DNA from: Maridesulfovibrio hydrothermalis AM13 = DSM 14728
Lineage (GTDB): Bacteria; Desulfobacterota; Desulfovibrionia; Desulfovibrionales; Desulfovibrionaceae
Assembly (NCBI RefSeq): GCF_000331025.1
Contig: NC_020055.1
Coordinates: 795,870 to 859,869 of the forward strand
Length of the DNA stretch: 64,000 nucleotides
Reading direction: 5' to 3'
Position numbers and translations under genes: made by a program. The notes beneath the pieces were generated by a model. It did not search any database. It worked only from the letters and a program-made list of their open reading frames with translations, and was not told where the DNA came from. Within the stretch, counting starts at the first letter, position 1, and every line of letters begins with the position of its first letter. Positions 46,211-56,437 of this stretch are shown in pieces.

Positions 46211-47344
46211 CTAGTAGAGCGTACCGGTTGCAGGATTCCAGTAGTTGACGAACTTACCGTTCTCAACTTTACGGATAATATAGTTAGAGCCGGAATCTCC
46301 GTTAGCTTTAAACTTAACGTGCTTGGTCGCCCCGTCGTAGTCCAGCTTCATGAGTTCGGCTTTAACCTTTGCAGGATCAGTAGATCCGGCCGCTTTTACA
46401 GCCATCATGTATGCCATGGCGCTGTCATAAGCATAACCGGAATATGCACCCGGTTTGCCATATTTAGGCTGGTAATTTGCAAAAAATTCTTTATATGCAG
46501 GGGCATTATCATCAATAAAACCAAATGTCAGATAAACACCTTCAGCAGCATCTTTCGCAATTTCAATAAGCTGCGGATGGTAGACAGCATCCTGAGCAAG
46601 ACGTACTGCCTTGATTCCCATGCGCTTGGCCTGAATAAGCATCAGTGCGCCGGTAGCTGAATTCTGCATAGACATATAGAAAACATCTGGATTCATGTTT
46701 TTAACTTTGGTGAGGATGGCAGAAAAATCTTTATCACCCTGATTGACATGCTCATGCCCGAGAACTTTAATCCCTGCGGCAGCTGCAACTTTTTCAACAC
46801 CGTCAGCCAGTCCCTGAGAATAAGCGGTCTTATCATCAACAATATAGACAGACTTGGCGCCGAGTTTGTCCTGCATGAACTTCAGAGCAATAGCACCCTG
46901 ATCATCGTCACGCCCGCACATGCGGAACATGTAAGGCAATCCCCGGGAAGTAACCTTTTCATTAGTAGAGGCAGGAGTGATCATGATGATGGATTCTTCG
47001 TCAAGAACTTCAGAAGCAGGCAGGGTTGAGCTGGAACAATACGCCCCGACAACACCATTAACCTCTTCATTAATCAGCTTGTTGGCCGTTGCAACAGCCT
47101 GACGAGGCTCACATGCTGTATCCTGAGGAAGCACTTCGATTGAATCGAAGCCGGGAATTCCACCGTTAGCTTTAATTACTTCAACAGCTGTCAATACACC
47201 GCTTTTAATGTCGTTTCCATCAGCAGCATAGGGGCCGGTCAAAGGTCCCATTGTACCGATTTTGAGGGTCTTAGCGAATGCCATACCGGAACCGAGCATC
47301 AAAATAGCTGCGGTAAGCAGAACAGTCGTGAACAAACGTTTCAT
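46211..47344 (-). CDS. livK: Branched-chain amino acid ABC transporter substrate-binding protein LivK
   Basis: 377 residues. Signal peptide (MKRLFTTVLLTAAILMLGSGMAFA, cleavage near residue 24). Periplasmic-binding fold type I with KIGTMGPLTGPYAADG and VGAYCSSSTLPASEVL. ATG 47344 has a GGGAGGCT ribosome site, so the longer frame to 47395 is not used. Substrate not certain: Leu/Ile/Val family, but urea and other ligands are known for this group. Confidence 0.94.
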   Translation of the reverse strand: MKRLFTTVLLTAAILMLGSGMAFAKTLKIGTMGPLTGPYAADGNDIKSGVLTAVEVIKANGGIPGFDSIEVLPQDTACEPRQAVATANKLINEEVNGVVGAYCSSSTLPASEVLDEESIIMITPASTNEKVTSRGLPYMFRMCGRDDDQGAIALKFMQDKLGAKSVYIVDDKTAYSQGLADGVEKVAAAAGIKVLGHEHVNQGDKDFSAILTKVKNMNPDVFYMSMQNSATGALMLIQAKRMGIKAVRLAQDAVYHPQLIEIAKDAAEGVYLTFGFIDDNAPAYKEFFANYQPKYGKPGAYSGYAYDSAMAYMMAVKAAGSTDPAKVKAELMKLDYDGATKHVKFKANGDSGSNYIIRKVENGKFVNYWNPATGTLY

Positions 47345-47372
47345 AGAAGGAGCCTCCCTAAAGTAAATTAGA

Positions 47373-48128
47373 TTAATTACCCAGATATGCCTCAATTACA
47401 GCAGGATTTTTCTGAATCTCTTCAGGATTACCCTTTGCAATCATTACTCCGTGATCAAGAACTACAAGCCGCTGGCAAATTCCCATGACCACTTTCATGT
47501 CATGCTCAACCATCAGCACGTTAATTCCTCTTAGCGAAATCTTACTTATGGTTTCCATCAGCTCAGCGCTTTCAGCCGGATTGAGTCCGGCGGCAGGTTC
47601 ATCGAGCAGAATAGTGCTCGGCTCGGAAGCCAGCGCTCTTGCTATCTCAAGTCGCCTCTGATGACCGTACGGAAGACTGGACGCCACCTCATCAGCAAAT
47701 TCATCAAGCTCTGCAAAACGCAATTCCTCCATGGCCCTGTCCTTGATCCTCTGCTCTTCAATTTTCTGAGCGCGAGTACGGAAAATGGCACCGAACACAC
47801 CGCATGAGGAGCGGGAGTGCTGAGCTACCATTACATTTTCAAGGGCGGTCATATTCTGGAAAAGCCTGATGTTCTGAAAGGTACGGGCAATGCCTTTGTG
47901 AAGCACCTGATAAGGCTTCAGCCCTGTCAGCTTATCACCATTATATTCAACATGGCCACCGGAGGCCGAATAGACTCCGGTTATCACGTTGAACACTGTG
48001 GTCTTGCCAGCGCCGTTGGGACCGATAAGCCCAACTATCTCCCCCGGCATGAGAGAGAAGTTAACCTCTGCCAAAGCCTGCAACCCACCAAAGCGGACGC
48101 TCACGTCGTGTAAATGAAGTTCTGCCAT
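47373..48128 (-). CDS. livG: Branched-chain amino acid ABC transporter ATPase LivG
   Basis: 251 residues. Walker [10 protein letters not shown], signature region [16 protein letters not shown], Walker [15 protein letters not shown], and HDM switch. Extended middle insert ([30 protein letters not shown]) typical of LivG. First gene of the operon; here the ATPase precedes the binding protein, unlike the E. coli order. ATG 48128 (MAELHLHDV) or 48137 are both possible starts. Confidence 0.94.
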   Translation of the reverse strand: MAELHLHDVSVRFGGLQALAEVNFSLMPGEIVGLIGPNGAGKTTVFNVITGVYSASGGHVEYNGDKLTGLKPYQVLHKGIARTFQNIRLFQNMTALENVMVAQHSRSSCGVFGAIFRTRAQKIEEQRIKDRAMEELRFAELDEFADEVASSLPYGHQRRLEIARALASEPSTILLDEPAAGLNPAESAELMETISKISLRGINVLMVEHDMKVVMGICQRLVVLDHGVMIAKGNPEEIQKNPAVIEAYLGN

Positions 48129-48732
48129 ATTGGACATACCTATACACATTATTCTTCTCATGATCAAGGCGGAATACGATTTTTATTCCTTACTGCCGCA
48201 ATCTAGAGAATTAATATTCGTATTAACAATGTTTAACTGAATTATGGAACACAGATTTGATCGTATAATCAACCGTCACAACGCTGTTATACTGATACTG
48301 CTCCACCCACAATCAAAACCACTATAGAAAGAACTTAACTATATTCTGTAATCTAGTCAGATTCTCTAACATCAATCTGCATTTCATTCAAATCACATCT
48401 GGCAATACAAACATTTAATCGTAATAAAAGTCTTTTTTTGCTTACTTTTTTATCTATAGATTTGGTTCATTTTCTCTAAATTGATTATATATCATGACAC
48501 TGTTTCGAATATCGCATTCAGGGGGTATTTCATCTATATTCTGTGGAAAAATAGAATTTTATTCAGTTCACTGAAATATTTTGTTCACATTTATTCTCAT
48601 TCATACTTTTGCTTTATTTTGCACCGCTATCATCTATGGAAAATTGGTTCACTGAACGCAAAAAACCCCTGCCCACAAAGTGGACAGGGGTTTTAATACT
48701 TCAAATATAATGAAGCGGAAGCCTAAAGCGGC
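48129..48732. other. AT-rich intergenic region between qmoD and livG
   Basis: About 600 bp. livG upstream region on the left, very AT-rich from 48400 to 48660, and the qmoD terminator on the right (48661-48695). No reading frame here has a ribosome site (the 48481-48696 plus frame overlaps the terminator), and no repeat was recognised. Confidence 0.6.
48661..48695 (-). terminator. Terminator of apr-qmo transcript
   Basis: AAAACCCCTG-T-CCAC / GTGG-G-CAGGGGTTTT stem with loop TTT, followed by TTG on the minus strand, 38 bp after the qmoD stop. Confidence 0.88.
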
Positions 48733-49413
48733 CTACCAGCCTTCATCACTGAAGGGGTCGCTACCAAAGCCGAATTCTTCAGCAGGAGCGCCACCAGTTG
48801 CAGGAGCACCGGCAGAGCCAGCGTCAGCAGCGGCTTCACCAGCTACAGCACCGGCTGCAACAGTAACTACACCGTGTTTTTTAACGTCTTCGATCATGTT
48901 GAGAAGCTCATCAACTTTGCCGATGTACTCTTCAACTTTTTTCTGGGAAGTTACGATGACTTTATCGCCTTCGTCCTTACCGGATGCTTCGAAAGCTTCA
49001 CACTTGCCTTTGTATTCAGCCAGGGCTTTTTCGGTTTCACCGAGTTTGCCTTCAGCTGCTGCAAGTTTAACTTCGAGTTCTTTGATTTTAGCAGCCTGTT
49101 CAGCGCCAGTGGAACGGTAGTCAGCGAGCTTTTCGAAGATAGCGTCAACCTGAACCATTACGTCACCGGGAAGTGCGCCAACGGATACATTTTCACCCAG
49201 ACCTGCAACCTGACCAGTTTTCATTTTAGCCAGTTCAGGATGCTGTTCGTAGATCCAGGCTTTTGCAAGAGCTGCTGCAAAAGGTTCGAATTCTGCGTCA
49301 ATGTCTTTCTGGGTCATATAAGCCAGAAGTTCCTGAACGGAGTTGTTGCTTTCGCCACCCTTAACGTAAGACACAAAAGTGCTCATGGGGAAAGTTTTGC
49401 GTGCTTCAGACAT
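48733..49413 (-). CDS. qmoD: QmoD-type protein
   Basis: 226 residues. Soluble, starts MSEARKTFPMSTFVSYVKGG; central coiled coil (QAAKIKELEVKLAAAEGKLGETEKALAEYKGK), then an Ala/Gly-rich low-complexity region (VAAGAVAGEAAADAGSAG) and an acidic C-terminus. This matches the gene distal to qmoC in Desulfovibrio, named qmoD; it is required for normal sulfate respiration there but its chemistry is unresolved. Follows qmoC by 21 bp with GAGGAACTAACC upstream. Confidence 0.85.
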   Translation of the reverse strand: MSEARKTFPMSTFVSYVKGGESNNSVQELLAYMTQKDIDAEFEPFAAALAKAWIYEQHPELAKMKTGQVAGLGENVSVGALPGDVMVQVDAIFEKLADYRSTGAEQAAKIKELEVKLAAAEGKLGETEKALAEYKGKCEAFEASGKDEGDKVIVTSQKKVEEYIGKVDELLNMIEDVKKHGVVTVAAGAVAGEAAADAGSAGAPATGGAPAEEFGFGSDPFSDEGW

Positions 49414-49434
49414 GGTTAGTTCCTCCTTGCTCTA

Positions 49435-50655
49435 TTACAGAGTAAAAGTCTTTTCTTCACGGACCGGCATTGGAAGACGGCCGATGTATCTTGCATAAGT
49501 TAACGCTGCAGTCCTGTAGACGAGATGTCCAAGCTTAGACCACGGCAGATAGACAAACATCATAAATACGGCGACAAGATGCACGTAGTACATGGGGTAT
49601 GCGAGAATTGCCACACCGAGAAGGCGCAGAACTTCACACATGATACCAGTTACGGCAATTGTCCAGATCAGGCCGAGCAGATACCAGTCATAGTAACTGG
49701 AACCATGTACAGTCTGATCCTGATTCAGGCGACGTTTGGTGAGCAGTACCAGTGAGTAAATCAGCAGTCCTGCGCCAAAGTTGGCAAGAATCTTAACGGG
49801 ATGCCACAGCGGCATAGGAGTGTGACCGATGGGACCGAGGAAAGGAATAATCTTTCCACCCCAATGGGTTACAGCAACAACACCGGTAACAATCATGAGG
49901 CAGATGAAAGCAACCATAATGAATCTGTGTCCATTAAATTTCTGCTCATCAGCTTCGTCTGTTTCACCGCATTCTTTCCATTTGGAGTGTGTCACCAGTT
50001 CGTTTTTGCAAACGTCGATGAAGCATTCCAGCAGGCTGGGTTTTTCAGATTTGTCACCTACAGCAAAGACTTTCGGCTGATCCTTGAAGGATGCAATAAG
50101 ATTCTGGACTCCTTTATAGAAGGTCCACATCATGAAACCGAAAGCAATCATGAAGATCGGGTCAATAGTAAAATCGCCCGGGAAAAGATGCCCGTAAACG
50201 ATTTTCCCATCTTTAAGAGGGAAGAAGGAACCGCGAACTCCAGCCATGATGAACCATATTACCATGTAGATTGCAGCAGGAATTGCAGCAAGCTTAGGCA
50301 GATGTTTCGGGGAGCTCATCCATTTTCCGAAAATGGATGGGGTAACCATCTTCTGATAGGCCATGTTACGCAGAGCTGCGAGCATGTCAGCCGGACGCGC
50401 GCCACGGGGGCACAGGTCGGAACAGGTTCCGCAGTTGTGACAAAGCCATATATCAATATCATTTACGAGTTTATCTTTAAGGCCCCACTGAGCCCATACC
50501 ATTTCCTTACGCGGATAAGGGTTGTCAGCAGGCGACAGGGGACAGGCTACACTACAAGTTGCGCACTGGTAGCATTTTTTGACGCCTTCGCCACCGACTT
50601 CCTGAAGCTCTTTGATGAACTGCAGATCCGGTTTGATGCGAATATCTTTTTCCAT
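49435..50655 (-). CDS. qmoC: QmoC, membrane subunit of quinone-interacting oxidoreductase
   Basis: 406 residues. N-terminal HdrC-like domain with CYQCATCSVACPLSP (about 29-43) and CHNCGTCSDLCPRGARP (about 73-89), followed by a DsrM/HdrE-like cytochrome b membrane part (several spans, His residues in WHPVKILAN and YYVHLVAVFMMFVYLPWSKLGHL). Transfers quinol electrons to QmoAB and on to APS reductase. Confidence 0.94.
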   Translation of the reverse strand: MEKDIRIKPDLQFIKELQEVGGEGVKKCYQCATCSVACPLSPADNPYPRKEMVWAQWGLKDKLVNDIDIWLCHNCGTCSDLCPRGARPADMLAALRNMAYQKMVTPSIFGKWMSSPKHLPKLAAIPAAIYMVIWFIMAGVRGSFFPLKDGKIVYGHLFPGDFTIDPIFMIAFGFMMWTFYKGVQNLIASFKDQPKVFAVGDKSEKPSLLECFIDVCKNELVTHSKWKECGETDEADEQKFNGHRFIMVAFICLMIVTGVVAVTHWGGKIIPFLGPIGHTPMPLWHPVKILANFGAGLLIYSLVLLTKRRLNQDQTVHGSSYYDWYLLGLIWTIAVTGIMCEVLRLLGVAILAYPMYYVHLVAVFMMFVYLPWSKLGHLVYRTAALTYARYIGRLPMPVREEKTFTL

Positions 50656-50669
50656 ATCGCGTCTACCTC

Positions 50670-52961
50670 CTAGTAGCCCTTGAACGGGTTGGGACCGATC
50701 TTGATCATATCATTGACAAATGTGTTGATGAGATCAGAGACCTTGTCGTATTCGTCAATAGCCAGTTCGGCCTGAACAACACGCTCGGGTTCAACGCCAA
50801 GTCTGTTCAAAGAATCAGCGACGTTTTCCATACGGCGACTACAAAGCTCAGAGCCTTTAACGAAGTGACACTGATAGTCTTCACCGTACTTACAACCGAG
50901 CAGAAGAACTCCATCAATACCCTTAGACATTGCGTCAGCAATCCAAATGGTGTTTACAGAGCCGAGGCAGCGGACAGGGACAACACGAACATACGGAGAC
51001 CAGCCTTCACCGCGCATAGCTGCCATATCGAGTGCGGGATACGCATCGTTTTCGCAAGCCAGAACGATAAAACGGGGACCGCCGACTTCCATATCATCAG
51101 GCACTTCGACCTGCTTGATCATGGAACCGACCATATCAATGTTGTAGTTGTCGAATCCGATTACGCGTTCGGGGCAAGCACCCATGCAGGTACCACAGCG
51201 GCGACAGCGTGACGGATTCGGTTTTGGTGTTCCTTTTTCATCATCATCAAGTGCGCCGAAAGGACATTCCTCGGTGCAACGTTTACACTGTGTGCAACGC
51301 ATGAAGTTGAAAACAGGATAGGAGTTGTCACCGGAGCGGGGGTGTACAGATACACCATGATTGGCGGAATTGATACACTGGATCGCTTTGAGGACAGCAC
51401 CTGCTGCATCTTCCCTTGCCAATCCCATTGACATGGGCTGACGAACACAACCGGCGGCGTAAACACCGGTACGGCGTGTTTCATAAGGGAAGCAGATGTA
51501 GTTAGAGTCTGCGAAACCGTCGAACTGCTGGAGATCGGGGAATGCAGGACCCTGTCTATATACTAGGTTGATGGTCGGATCGTGGGCAGTGGTAGGAACC
51601 ATGCCTGTAGGAACAACGACCAGATCAGCCTGAATTTCAATATTTTCGCCAAGCAGAGTATTGCTTGCTGCGATGACCATTGAGTTGCCTTCTTCTTTTA
51701 CAGAAGTGACAGTTCCTTTGGTCAGCATGATACCCGGATCATCCTGGGCAGCACGATAGTAACGCTCATTAACACCCGGGACCATCATGTGATCATAAAT
51801 AATGTAAGCGATTGCTTCATCATTCATTTCACGAACATAATTGGCCTGTTTAAGGGCAACGAGACTGCTGAGTTCAGAGCTGTAAGGAAGGTGTTTATAA
51901 GATTCCATATCTTCATAAACAAATTCTTCTTCATCTTCTTCACCTTCAGCAGCAGCTTTCGCATCAGCATCATCAGATGCAATCTGCTCGTCAGAGCGAT
52001 TCGCGTAAGCGTCTTCTTCAGCGGCAAACTGCTCTTCACTGAGGCGGGTATCAAGTACAAAGGCAACTGAACCTGCGTCCATTTTGCCAGCCTTGACCAT
52101 CGCTTCAAATTCAGCAGCAGTAACAACTTTGGAAGAACCGTAACCCATTGGCTCAACGTACTTGGTATCCTGAGGAACCCAGCCGGTAGCCAGAACAACA
52201 GCACCGACAGGCATCTCTTCAGCAGTGGAACCGACAGTAAGCTTTGCAGTGTACTGGCCGGGAGCACCTTCGAGATTGTCAAGCTGAGTGGATGTGAGCA
52301 CTTTAATTCTGGAATTGGACTGAACTTCTGAGATCAGCGCATCAATTCCGGTTTCATGTGCTTCGAGGTAGGGGTAGGCAAGAGGGAAGGTTTTGTACAT
52401 TCCGGCAGCTTTACCACCAAGATTTGCTTCCTTTTCTACCAGAATAACGTCGTGGTTGGTCTTGGCAGCGTAGAGAGCCGCGGTAAGACCTGTGAAACCA
52501 CCACCGAGGACCATAACTACTTTCGTAGCGTCAAAAGCCTGTGACTCCTGCTCGTTGGTCTTGGTAATCTTGGTGATTCCCATTTTGACGTATTCGTTCG
52601 CCATCATTTTGAGGAGTTCAGGAACTTCGCCGTTAGGATCAGGCATGGTGCCGTCAGGATTCCTGAAAACCTTGATGCACTGTTCACGCAAATTGACTCG
52701 TTCAACAACGACTCCGTCGAAGTCGAATATATCCCAGTCAACGCGAGGGCTTGTGCCGCAGATACATACTGCATCAACGTTGCCAGCGTCGATATCTTCC
52801 TGAATAAGCTTTCTTCCTTCCTCGCTGTTGAGTCTTGGGTGAACTTTAATCACCGGACACACACTTGCGTAGACTCTGCCGACAAATTCAGCAATGTCTT
52901 CAGCGTTCAGGTAAGGAGAGACGCTTGCTTGGTCGAGATAAACACCGATTTTTTCGGGCAT
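50670..52961 (-). CDS. qmoB: QmoB, HdrA-like flavoprotein with MvhD-like C-terminus
   Basis: 763 residues. FAD-binding LGGGFTGLTAALYAA at about 151-165, two ferredoxin motifs CTQCKRCTEECPFGALD and CRRCGTCMGACPERVIG around 575-620, then a C-terminal MvhD-like domain (CENDAYPALDMAAMRG, VRVVPVRCLGSVNT, LLGCKYGEDYQCHFVKG). Between the two halves is an acidic insert (DEEEFVYEDME region, about residues 315-345). Start spaced 6 bp from the qmoA stop. Confidence 0.94.
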   Translation of the reverse strand: MPEKIGVYLDQASVSPYLNAEDIAEFVGRVYASVCPVIKVHPRLNSEEGRKLIQEDIDAGNVDAVCICGTSPRVDWDIFDFDGVVVERVNLREQCIKVFRNPDGTMPDPNGEVPELLKMMANEYVKMGITKITKTNEQESQAFDATKVVMVLGGGFTGLTAALYAAKTNHDVILVEKEANLGGKAAGMYKTFPLAYPYLEAHETGIDALISEVQSNSRIKVLTSTQLDNLEGAPGQYTAKLTVGSTAEEMPVGAVVLATGWVPQDTKYVEPMGYGSSKVVTAAEFEAMVKAGKMDAGSVAFVLDTRLSEEQFAAEEDAYANRSDEQIASDDADAKAAAEGEEDEEEFVYEDMESYKHLPYSSELSSLVALKQANYVREMNDEAIAYIIYDHMMVPGVNERYYRAAQDDPGIMLTKGTVTSVKEEGNSMVIAASNTLLGENIEIQADLVVVPTGMVPTTAHDPTINLVYRQGPAFPDLQQFDGFADSNYICFPYETRRTGVYAAGCVRQPMSMGLAREDAAGAVLKAIQCINSANHGVSVHPRSGDNSYPVFNFMRCTQCKRCTEECPFGALDDDEKGTPKPNPSRCRRCGTCMGACPERVIGFDNYNIDMVGSMIKQVEVPDDMEVGGPRFIVLACENDAYPALDMAAMRGEGWSPYVRVVPVRCLGSVNTIWIADAMSKGIDGVLLLGCKYGEDYQCHFVKGSELCSRRMENVADSLNRLGVEPERVVQAELAIDEYDKVSDLINTFVNDMIKIGPNPFKGY

Positions 52962-52967
52962 GTCGAC

Positions 52968-54206
52968 TTACCTCCCTATCACCGTTTGGATCGCTTTAAG
53001 AGCGGCAGCAGTACCTGACTGGGCTGTCTTCATGACATCCAGAGGCTGCTTTGCACACCCGGCTGCGAAAATGCCTTGTTCCTCTCCGCCGACAATAAAG
53101 CCCTGATCGTCAACCTGCACGCCGGATGGAACCGGTGTACCTGCGAGGCTGGGCTGCATTCCGGTGGCAAGCACTACGAGGTCATGCTCGTTTTGCGCCT
53201 TGATACCGGTTTCAGCGTCCTCAACTGTGACGAGTACATTGCCGCTTCCGGATTCCTCGATAACATCAGCGACCTTGCCTTTAACGGCATTGATCCTGTC
53301 ATCAGAAAGAATGCGCTTGGCAAACTTATCGTAACGGCCCGGAGTACGCAGATCGATATAATAAATAGTGACCTTTGCATCAGGGTACTGATCGCGGATA
53401 TATGCAGCCTGCTTCAAAGAAGCCATGCAACAGATATAGGAACAGAAATTGAGGTGGTTTTCATCACGGGAGCCAGCACACTGTACGAACGCGATGTTCT
53501 TAGGCTGTGCTCCGTCTGAAGGACGGACAATCTTTCCACCGGTAGGCCCGCTTGGAGCAGCAAGACGTTCCAACGCCATGTTGGTAACGCAGTTCTGCAC
53601 AGTGCCGGCACCGAGATTAGAAAGTTTGGTTACATCGTAAGGCTTCCAACCGGTAGCGTATACAATGGAACCGACGTTAAGTGTAATGACCTTCTCCTCG
53701 CTTTTGAGGTCGATAACATCGACACCCTCAAGGAGTTTAAGGTCTTCATCGGTGCAATTTTCTTTTTCAAGAACGTATCTTGCGGGAAATGCAAAAGGAA
53801 CGTCCATGTAAAGAGCTTTGCGATCGCAAAGTTTGAACTCGAATTCATCGGTAATGTCATTAGACAGTTTTTCGATTACTTCGGAAAGTTCAACACTTCC
53901 TGGACCGACATACCTGGGTTTGATGCGGACCTTGACTTCAAAATTGCCTTTGGAACCACTGATGGATTCCACTTCAGCCAAGGTAAAGAACTTAACGTTC
54001 TTATTGTTTTTGATTCTCTGGAACTGAATCTCCAGACCGCAGGAAGGAGGACACAGCTTCGGAAAATATTTATTCAGCTGCATCACCCGGCCACCCAGGA
54101 ATGGCGCCTTCTCCACGATGAAGACTTCATGGCCTACTTCAGCGGCTTCGAGTGCAGCGGTAATTCCGCTAAACCCGCCGCCTACGACAAGTATGCTATT
54201 TGACAT
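52968..54206 (-). CDS. qmoA: QmoA, HdrA-like flavoprotein
   Basis: 412 residues. FAD/Rossmann motif VVGGGFSGITAALEAA near the N-terminus, GGRVMQLNKYFPKLCPPSCG (conserved Cys pair), then AFVQCAGSRDENHLNFCSYICC and a C-terminal HAD-like FAD region (IFAAGCAKQPLDVMKTAQSGTA). Partner of QmoB in the APS-reductase electron route. Two hairpins lie upstream, between it and aprA. Confidence 0.94.
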   Translation of the reverse strand: MSNSILVVGGGFSGITAALEAAEVGHEVFIVEKAPFLGGRVMQLNKYFPKLCPPSCGLEIQFQRIKNNKNVKFFTLAEVESISGSKGNFEVKVRIKPRYVGPGSVELSEVIEKLSNDITDEFEFKLCDRKALYMDVPFAFPARYVLEKENCTDEDLKLLEGVDVIDLKSEEKVITLNVGSIVYATGWKPYDVTKLSNLGAGTVQNCVTNMALERLAAPSGPTGGKIVRPSDGAQPKNIAFVQCAGSRDENHLNFCSYICCMASLKQAAYIRDQYPDAKVTIYYIDLRTPGRYDKFAKRILSDDRINAVKGKVADVIEESGSGNVLVTVEDAETGIKAQNEHDLVVLATGMQPSLAGTPVPSGVQVDDQGFIVGGEEQGIFAAGCAKQPLDVMKTAQSGTAAALKAIQTVIGR

Positions 54207-54254
54207 TCTCTATCCTCCTGAACTCTTTGAGGCCCTTAGCCATAAAATGGCCCA

Positions 54255-54292
54255 AATCCGGACATCGACCGACCTCGGTCGTAATTCGGATT
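54255..54292 (-). promoter_or_regulatory. Hairpin in the qmoA leader
   Basis: Nested inverted repeat: AATCCG / CGGATT outer and CGACCGA / TCGGTCG inner (CC between). 48 bp before qmoA. Candidate RNA regulatory element or protein-binding palindrome. Confidence 0.5.
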
Positions 54293-54323
54293 CAGACCAT
54301 TTCAGTGCTCCGCCGGAATAAGA

Positions 54324-54353
54324 ACGGCTGCGGGCCGTGAGACCCGCAGCCGT
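54324..54353 (-). terminator. Hairpin after aprA
   Basis: ACGGCTGCGGG / CCCGCAGCCGT stem (11 bp) with loop TCTCACGG, followed on the minus strand by TCTTATTC. Poor T-run, so it may be a weak terminator, stabiliser or attenuator between apr and qmo. Confidence 0.55.
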
Positions 54354-54370
54354 ATAATATCATTCCTGGC

Positions 54371-56362
54371 TTAGACAGGGATGATCTGGTGGTATGCTTT
54401 TTTGAAGATGTTAGTTACACCATTCTCAACGTCATACTTGGAGTTGACGAAGCATTTCCACTTAGAGTCATCAAGACCCATGAAGTCTCCGCGATAGTAG
54501 AAGCCCGGGTAACGGGATTCTTCACGGAATTCAATGTGCTGCATGTGCAGGCGAACAGTCCACAGTCTGTGGAACTGCTCCCAGCAGCGCATGAGCTCAT
54601 GGAGGTCACGTGCAGCCAGTTTACGGGAGTCTTCTTCCAGCATTTCAAGAAGTTTGAAACCAGTCTGGAGGAGAGACTTGGATGTTACGTACATAGTACC
54701 TACACCACCACCGTATTCATCGGTGCACTTCATAAGGCGCATCATGAAGTTCTTAGGTGTGATGTAATTAGGGTTAACTACTGGATCAGTAGAAATTGCT
54801 TTACCTTCTTCGTATGTGTACCAAGGCTGGTAAATTTCTTTCATAAGATCAGCACCGTTCTCTTTGAGAACAGGCTTGAAGTCTTTATGATCCATAACCC
54901 AACGTACCATCTGCTTACCAACGATACGACCTTCAGCGTGAGAACCGGAGGAGAACTTGTGACCGGAAGCGCCAACACCGTCAGCACATGTCCAGAGGCC
55001 GTTAACAGTAGTCATACGATTGTAGACTTTACCGTTGTCAGCTTTCACTTTGTAATCTTCAGGAACCCAGTCTTCATCAGGACCGGAAGTCCAGATACCA
55101 CAGCAACCGGAGTGGGAGCCGAGGAGGTAAGGTTCGGTAGGCATGATTTCAGAACCGGACTTTTCAGGCTCAATGTTCTGACAAGCCCAGAGGTTAGCCT
55201 GGCCAACACACATGTCGAGGAAATCTTCCCAAGCTTCAGACTCAAGGTGCTTCTGCTCTGCGGGAGAAAGATCTTTGAATGTGTTCTGAAGTGCGGTAGC
55301 TGTGTCCATGTAAATAGGACCACGGCCTTCACGCATTTCACGAAGCATCATGTGGTTACGCAGACAAGTAGGAATTACGTGTCCTTTAGCGTAGCCGCGT
55401 TCTTCGTAAGGCTTGAGCATTGCGCGGTTAGTTTCGCAGTAGTCTTCGCCTTTGTAGTTGGTAGCTTTTGCTTTAAAAAGCAGGAACCATGCGCCAACAG
55501 GACCGTAACCGTCTTTAAAACGAGCGGGTACGAAACGGTTTTCCATCATGGTCATTTCAGCGCCAACCTGTGCACACATTGTGTATGTGGAACCTGCGTT
55601 CCATACTGGATACCATGCACGTCCCAGACCTTCACCAGTAGAGCGAGGACGGTAAACGTTTACAGCACCACCACAAGCTACAACAGCTGCATTACATTTG
55701 AAAACATATACTTTGTTTTCGCGTGTAGAGAAACCAACTGCACCAGCGATGCGGTTAGGCTCATTAGCGTCGAGGAGCATTTTAACGATGAAAATACGTT
55801 CCATGTAGTTTTCTTCGCCGAGAGCGAGCTTAGCTGCTTCAGCGACGATGCACTTGTAGGACTCACCGTTAATCATCATCTGCCAGCGGCCGGAACGAAC
55901 GCATTCGTCACCGTTACGCAGGGAGAGACCAGCTGCTTTAGCAGCTGCACCGTCGAGGTTTTTACCGTCTTTTTTGATCCAGCAGGGAAGTCCCCACTCT
56001 TCAAAAAGGTGAACGGAATCATCAACGTGACGACCAAGGTCAAAAATAAGGTCTTCGCGAACGAGGCCCATGAGGTCAGTACGAACCATACGTACGTAGT
56101 CATCAGCGTCATTTTCGCCAAGGTATGTGTTGATTGCGGACAGACCCTGTGCGATAGCACCGGAACGTTCCATAGCAGCTTTATCAAGCAGCATGATGGA
56201 CATATCGCCACCAACTTTTTCAATCCAACGGCATGCTTCATAAGCAACACCGCAGTTACCCATACCACCACCGACGAGAAGAAGATCTACTTCTTTTTCT
56301 ATAAGCTCAGGTTCTGCGAGAGCAACACCTTTAACGGCTTCTTTACTAGGGAGAAGAGGCAT
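54371..56362 (-). CDS. aprA: Adenylylsulfate reductase alpha subunit AprA
   Basis: 663 residues. FAD-dependent enzyme reducing APS to sulfite and AMP. FAD-binding LLVGGGMGNCGVAYEAC (about 30-46), SGAIAQGLSAINTYLG, FRENKVYVFK and the C-terminal RLHMQHIEFREESRYPGFYYRGD. 75 bp after aprB with AGGAGGAAAC ribosome site. Full length and intact. A 668-codon open frame on the opposite strand is a by-product of its codon use. Confidence 0.96.
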   Translation of the reverse strand: MPLLPSKEAVKGVALAEPELIEKEVDLLLVGGGMGNCGVAYEACRWIEKVGGDMSIMLLDKAAMERSGAIAQGLSAINTYLGENDADDYVRMVRTDLMGLVREDLIFDLGRHVDDSVHLFEEWGLPCWIKKDGKNLDGAAAKAAGLSLRNGDECVRSGRWQMMINGESYKCIVAEAAKLALGEENYMERIFIVKMLLDANEPNRIAGAVGFSTRENKVYVFKCNAAVVACGGAVNVYRPRSTGEGLGRAWYPVWNAGSTYTMCAQVGAEMTMMENRFVPARFKDGYGPVGAWFLLFKAKATNYKGEDYCETNRAMLKPYEERGYAKGHVIPTCLRNHMMLREMREGRGPIYMDTATALQNTFKDLSPAEQKHLESEAWEDFLDMCVGQANLWACQNIEPEKSGSEIMPTEPYLLGSHSGCCGIWTSGPDEDWVPEDYKVKADNGKVYNRMTTVNGLWTCADGVGASGHKFSSGSHAEGRIVGKQMVRWVMDHKDFKPVLKENGADLMKEIYQPWYTYEEGKAISTDPVVNPNYITPKNFMMRLMKCTDEYGGGVGTMYVTSKSLLQTGFKLLEMLEEDSRKLAARDLHELMRCWEQFHRLWTVRLHMQHIEFREESRYPGFYYRGDFMGLDDSKWKCFVNSKYDVENGVTNIFKKAYHQIIPV

Positions 56363-56437
56363 GTTTCCTCCTTAATTAGGTTTTTGATTTCATGAATTAA
56401 AAGTCCAGCTTCTTTCGATTAAAAGAAGAAGAATTAA

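Noticed and set aside
48481-48696. Plus-strand 71-codon frame before qmoD
   Set aside because: AT-rich, ends inside a terminator, no ribosome site.
54389-56395. 668-codon open frame on the plus strand opposite aprA
   Set aside because: Exact antisense of a highly expressed gene with biased codon use; no ribosome site, no recognisable domain. A by-product of aprA codon use.
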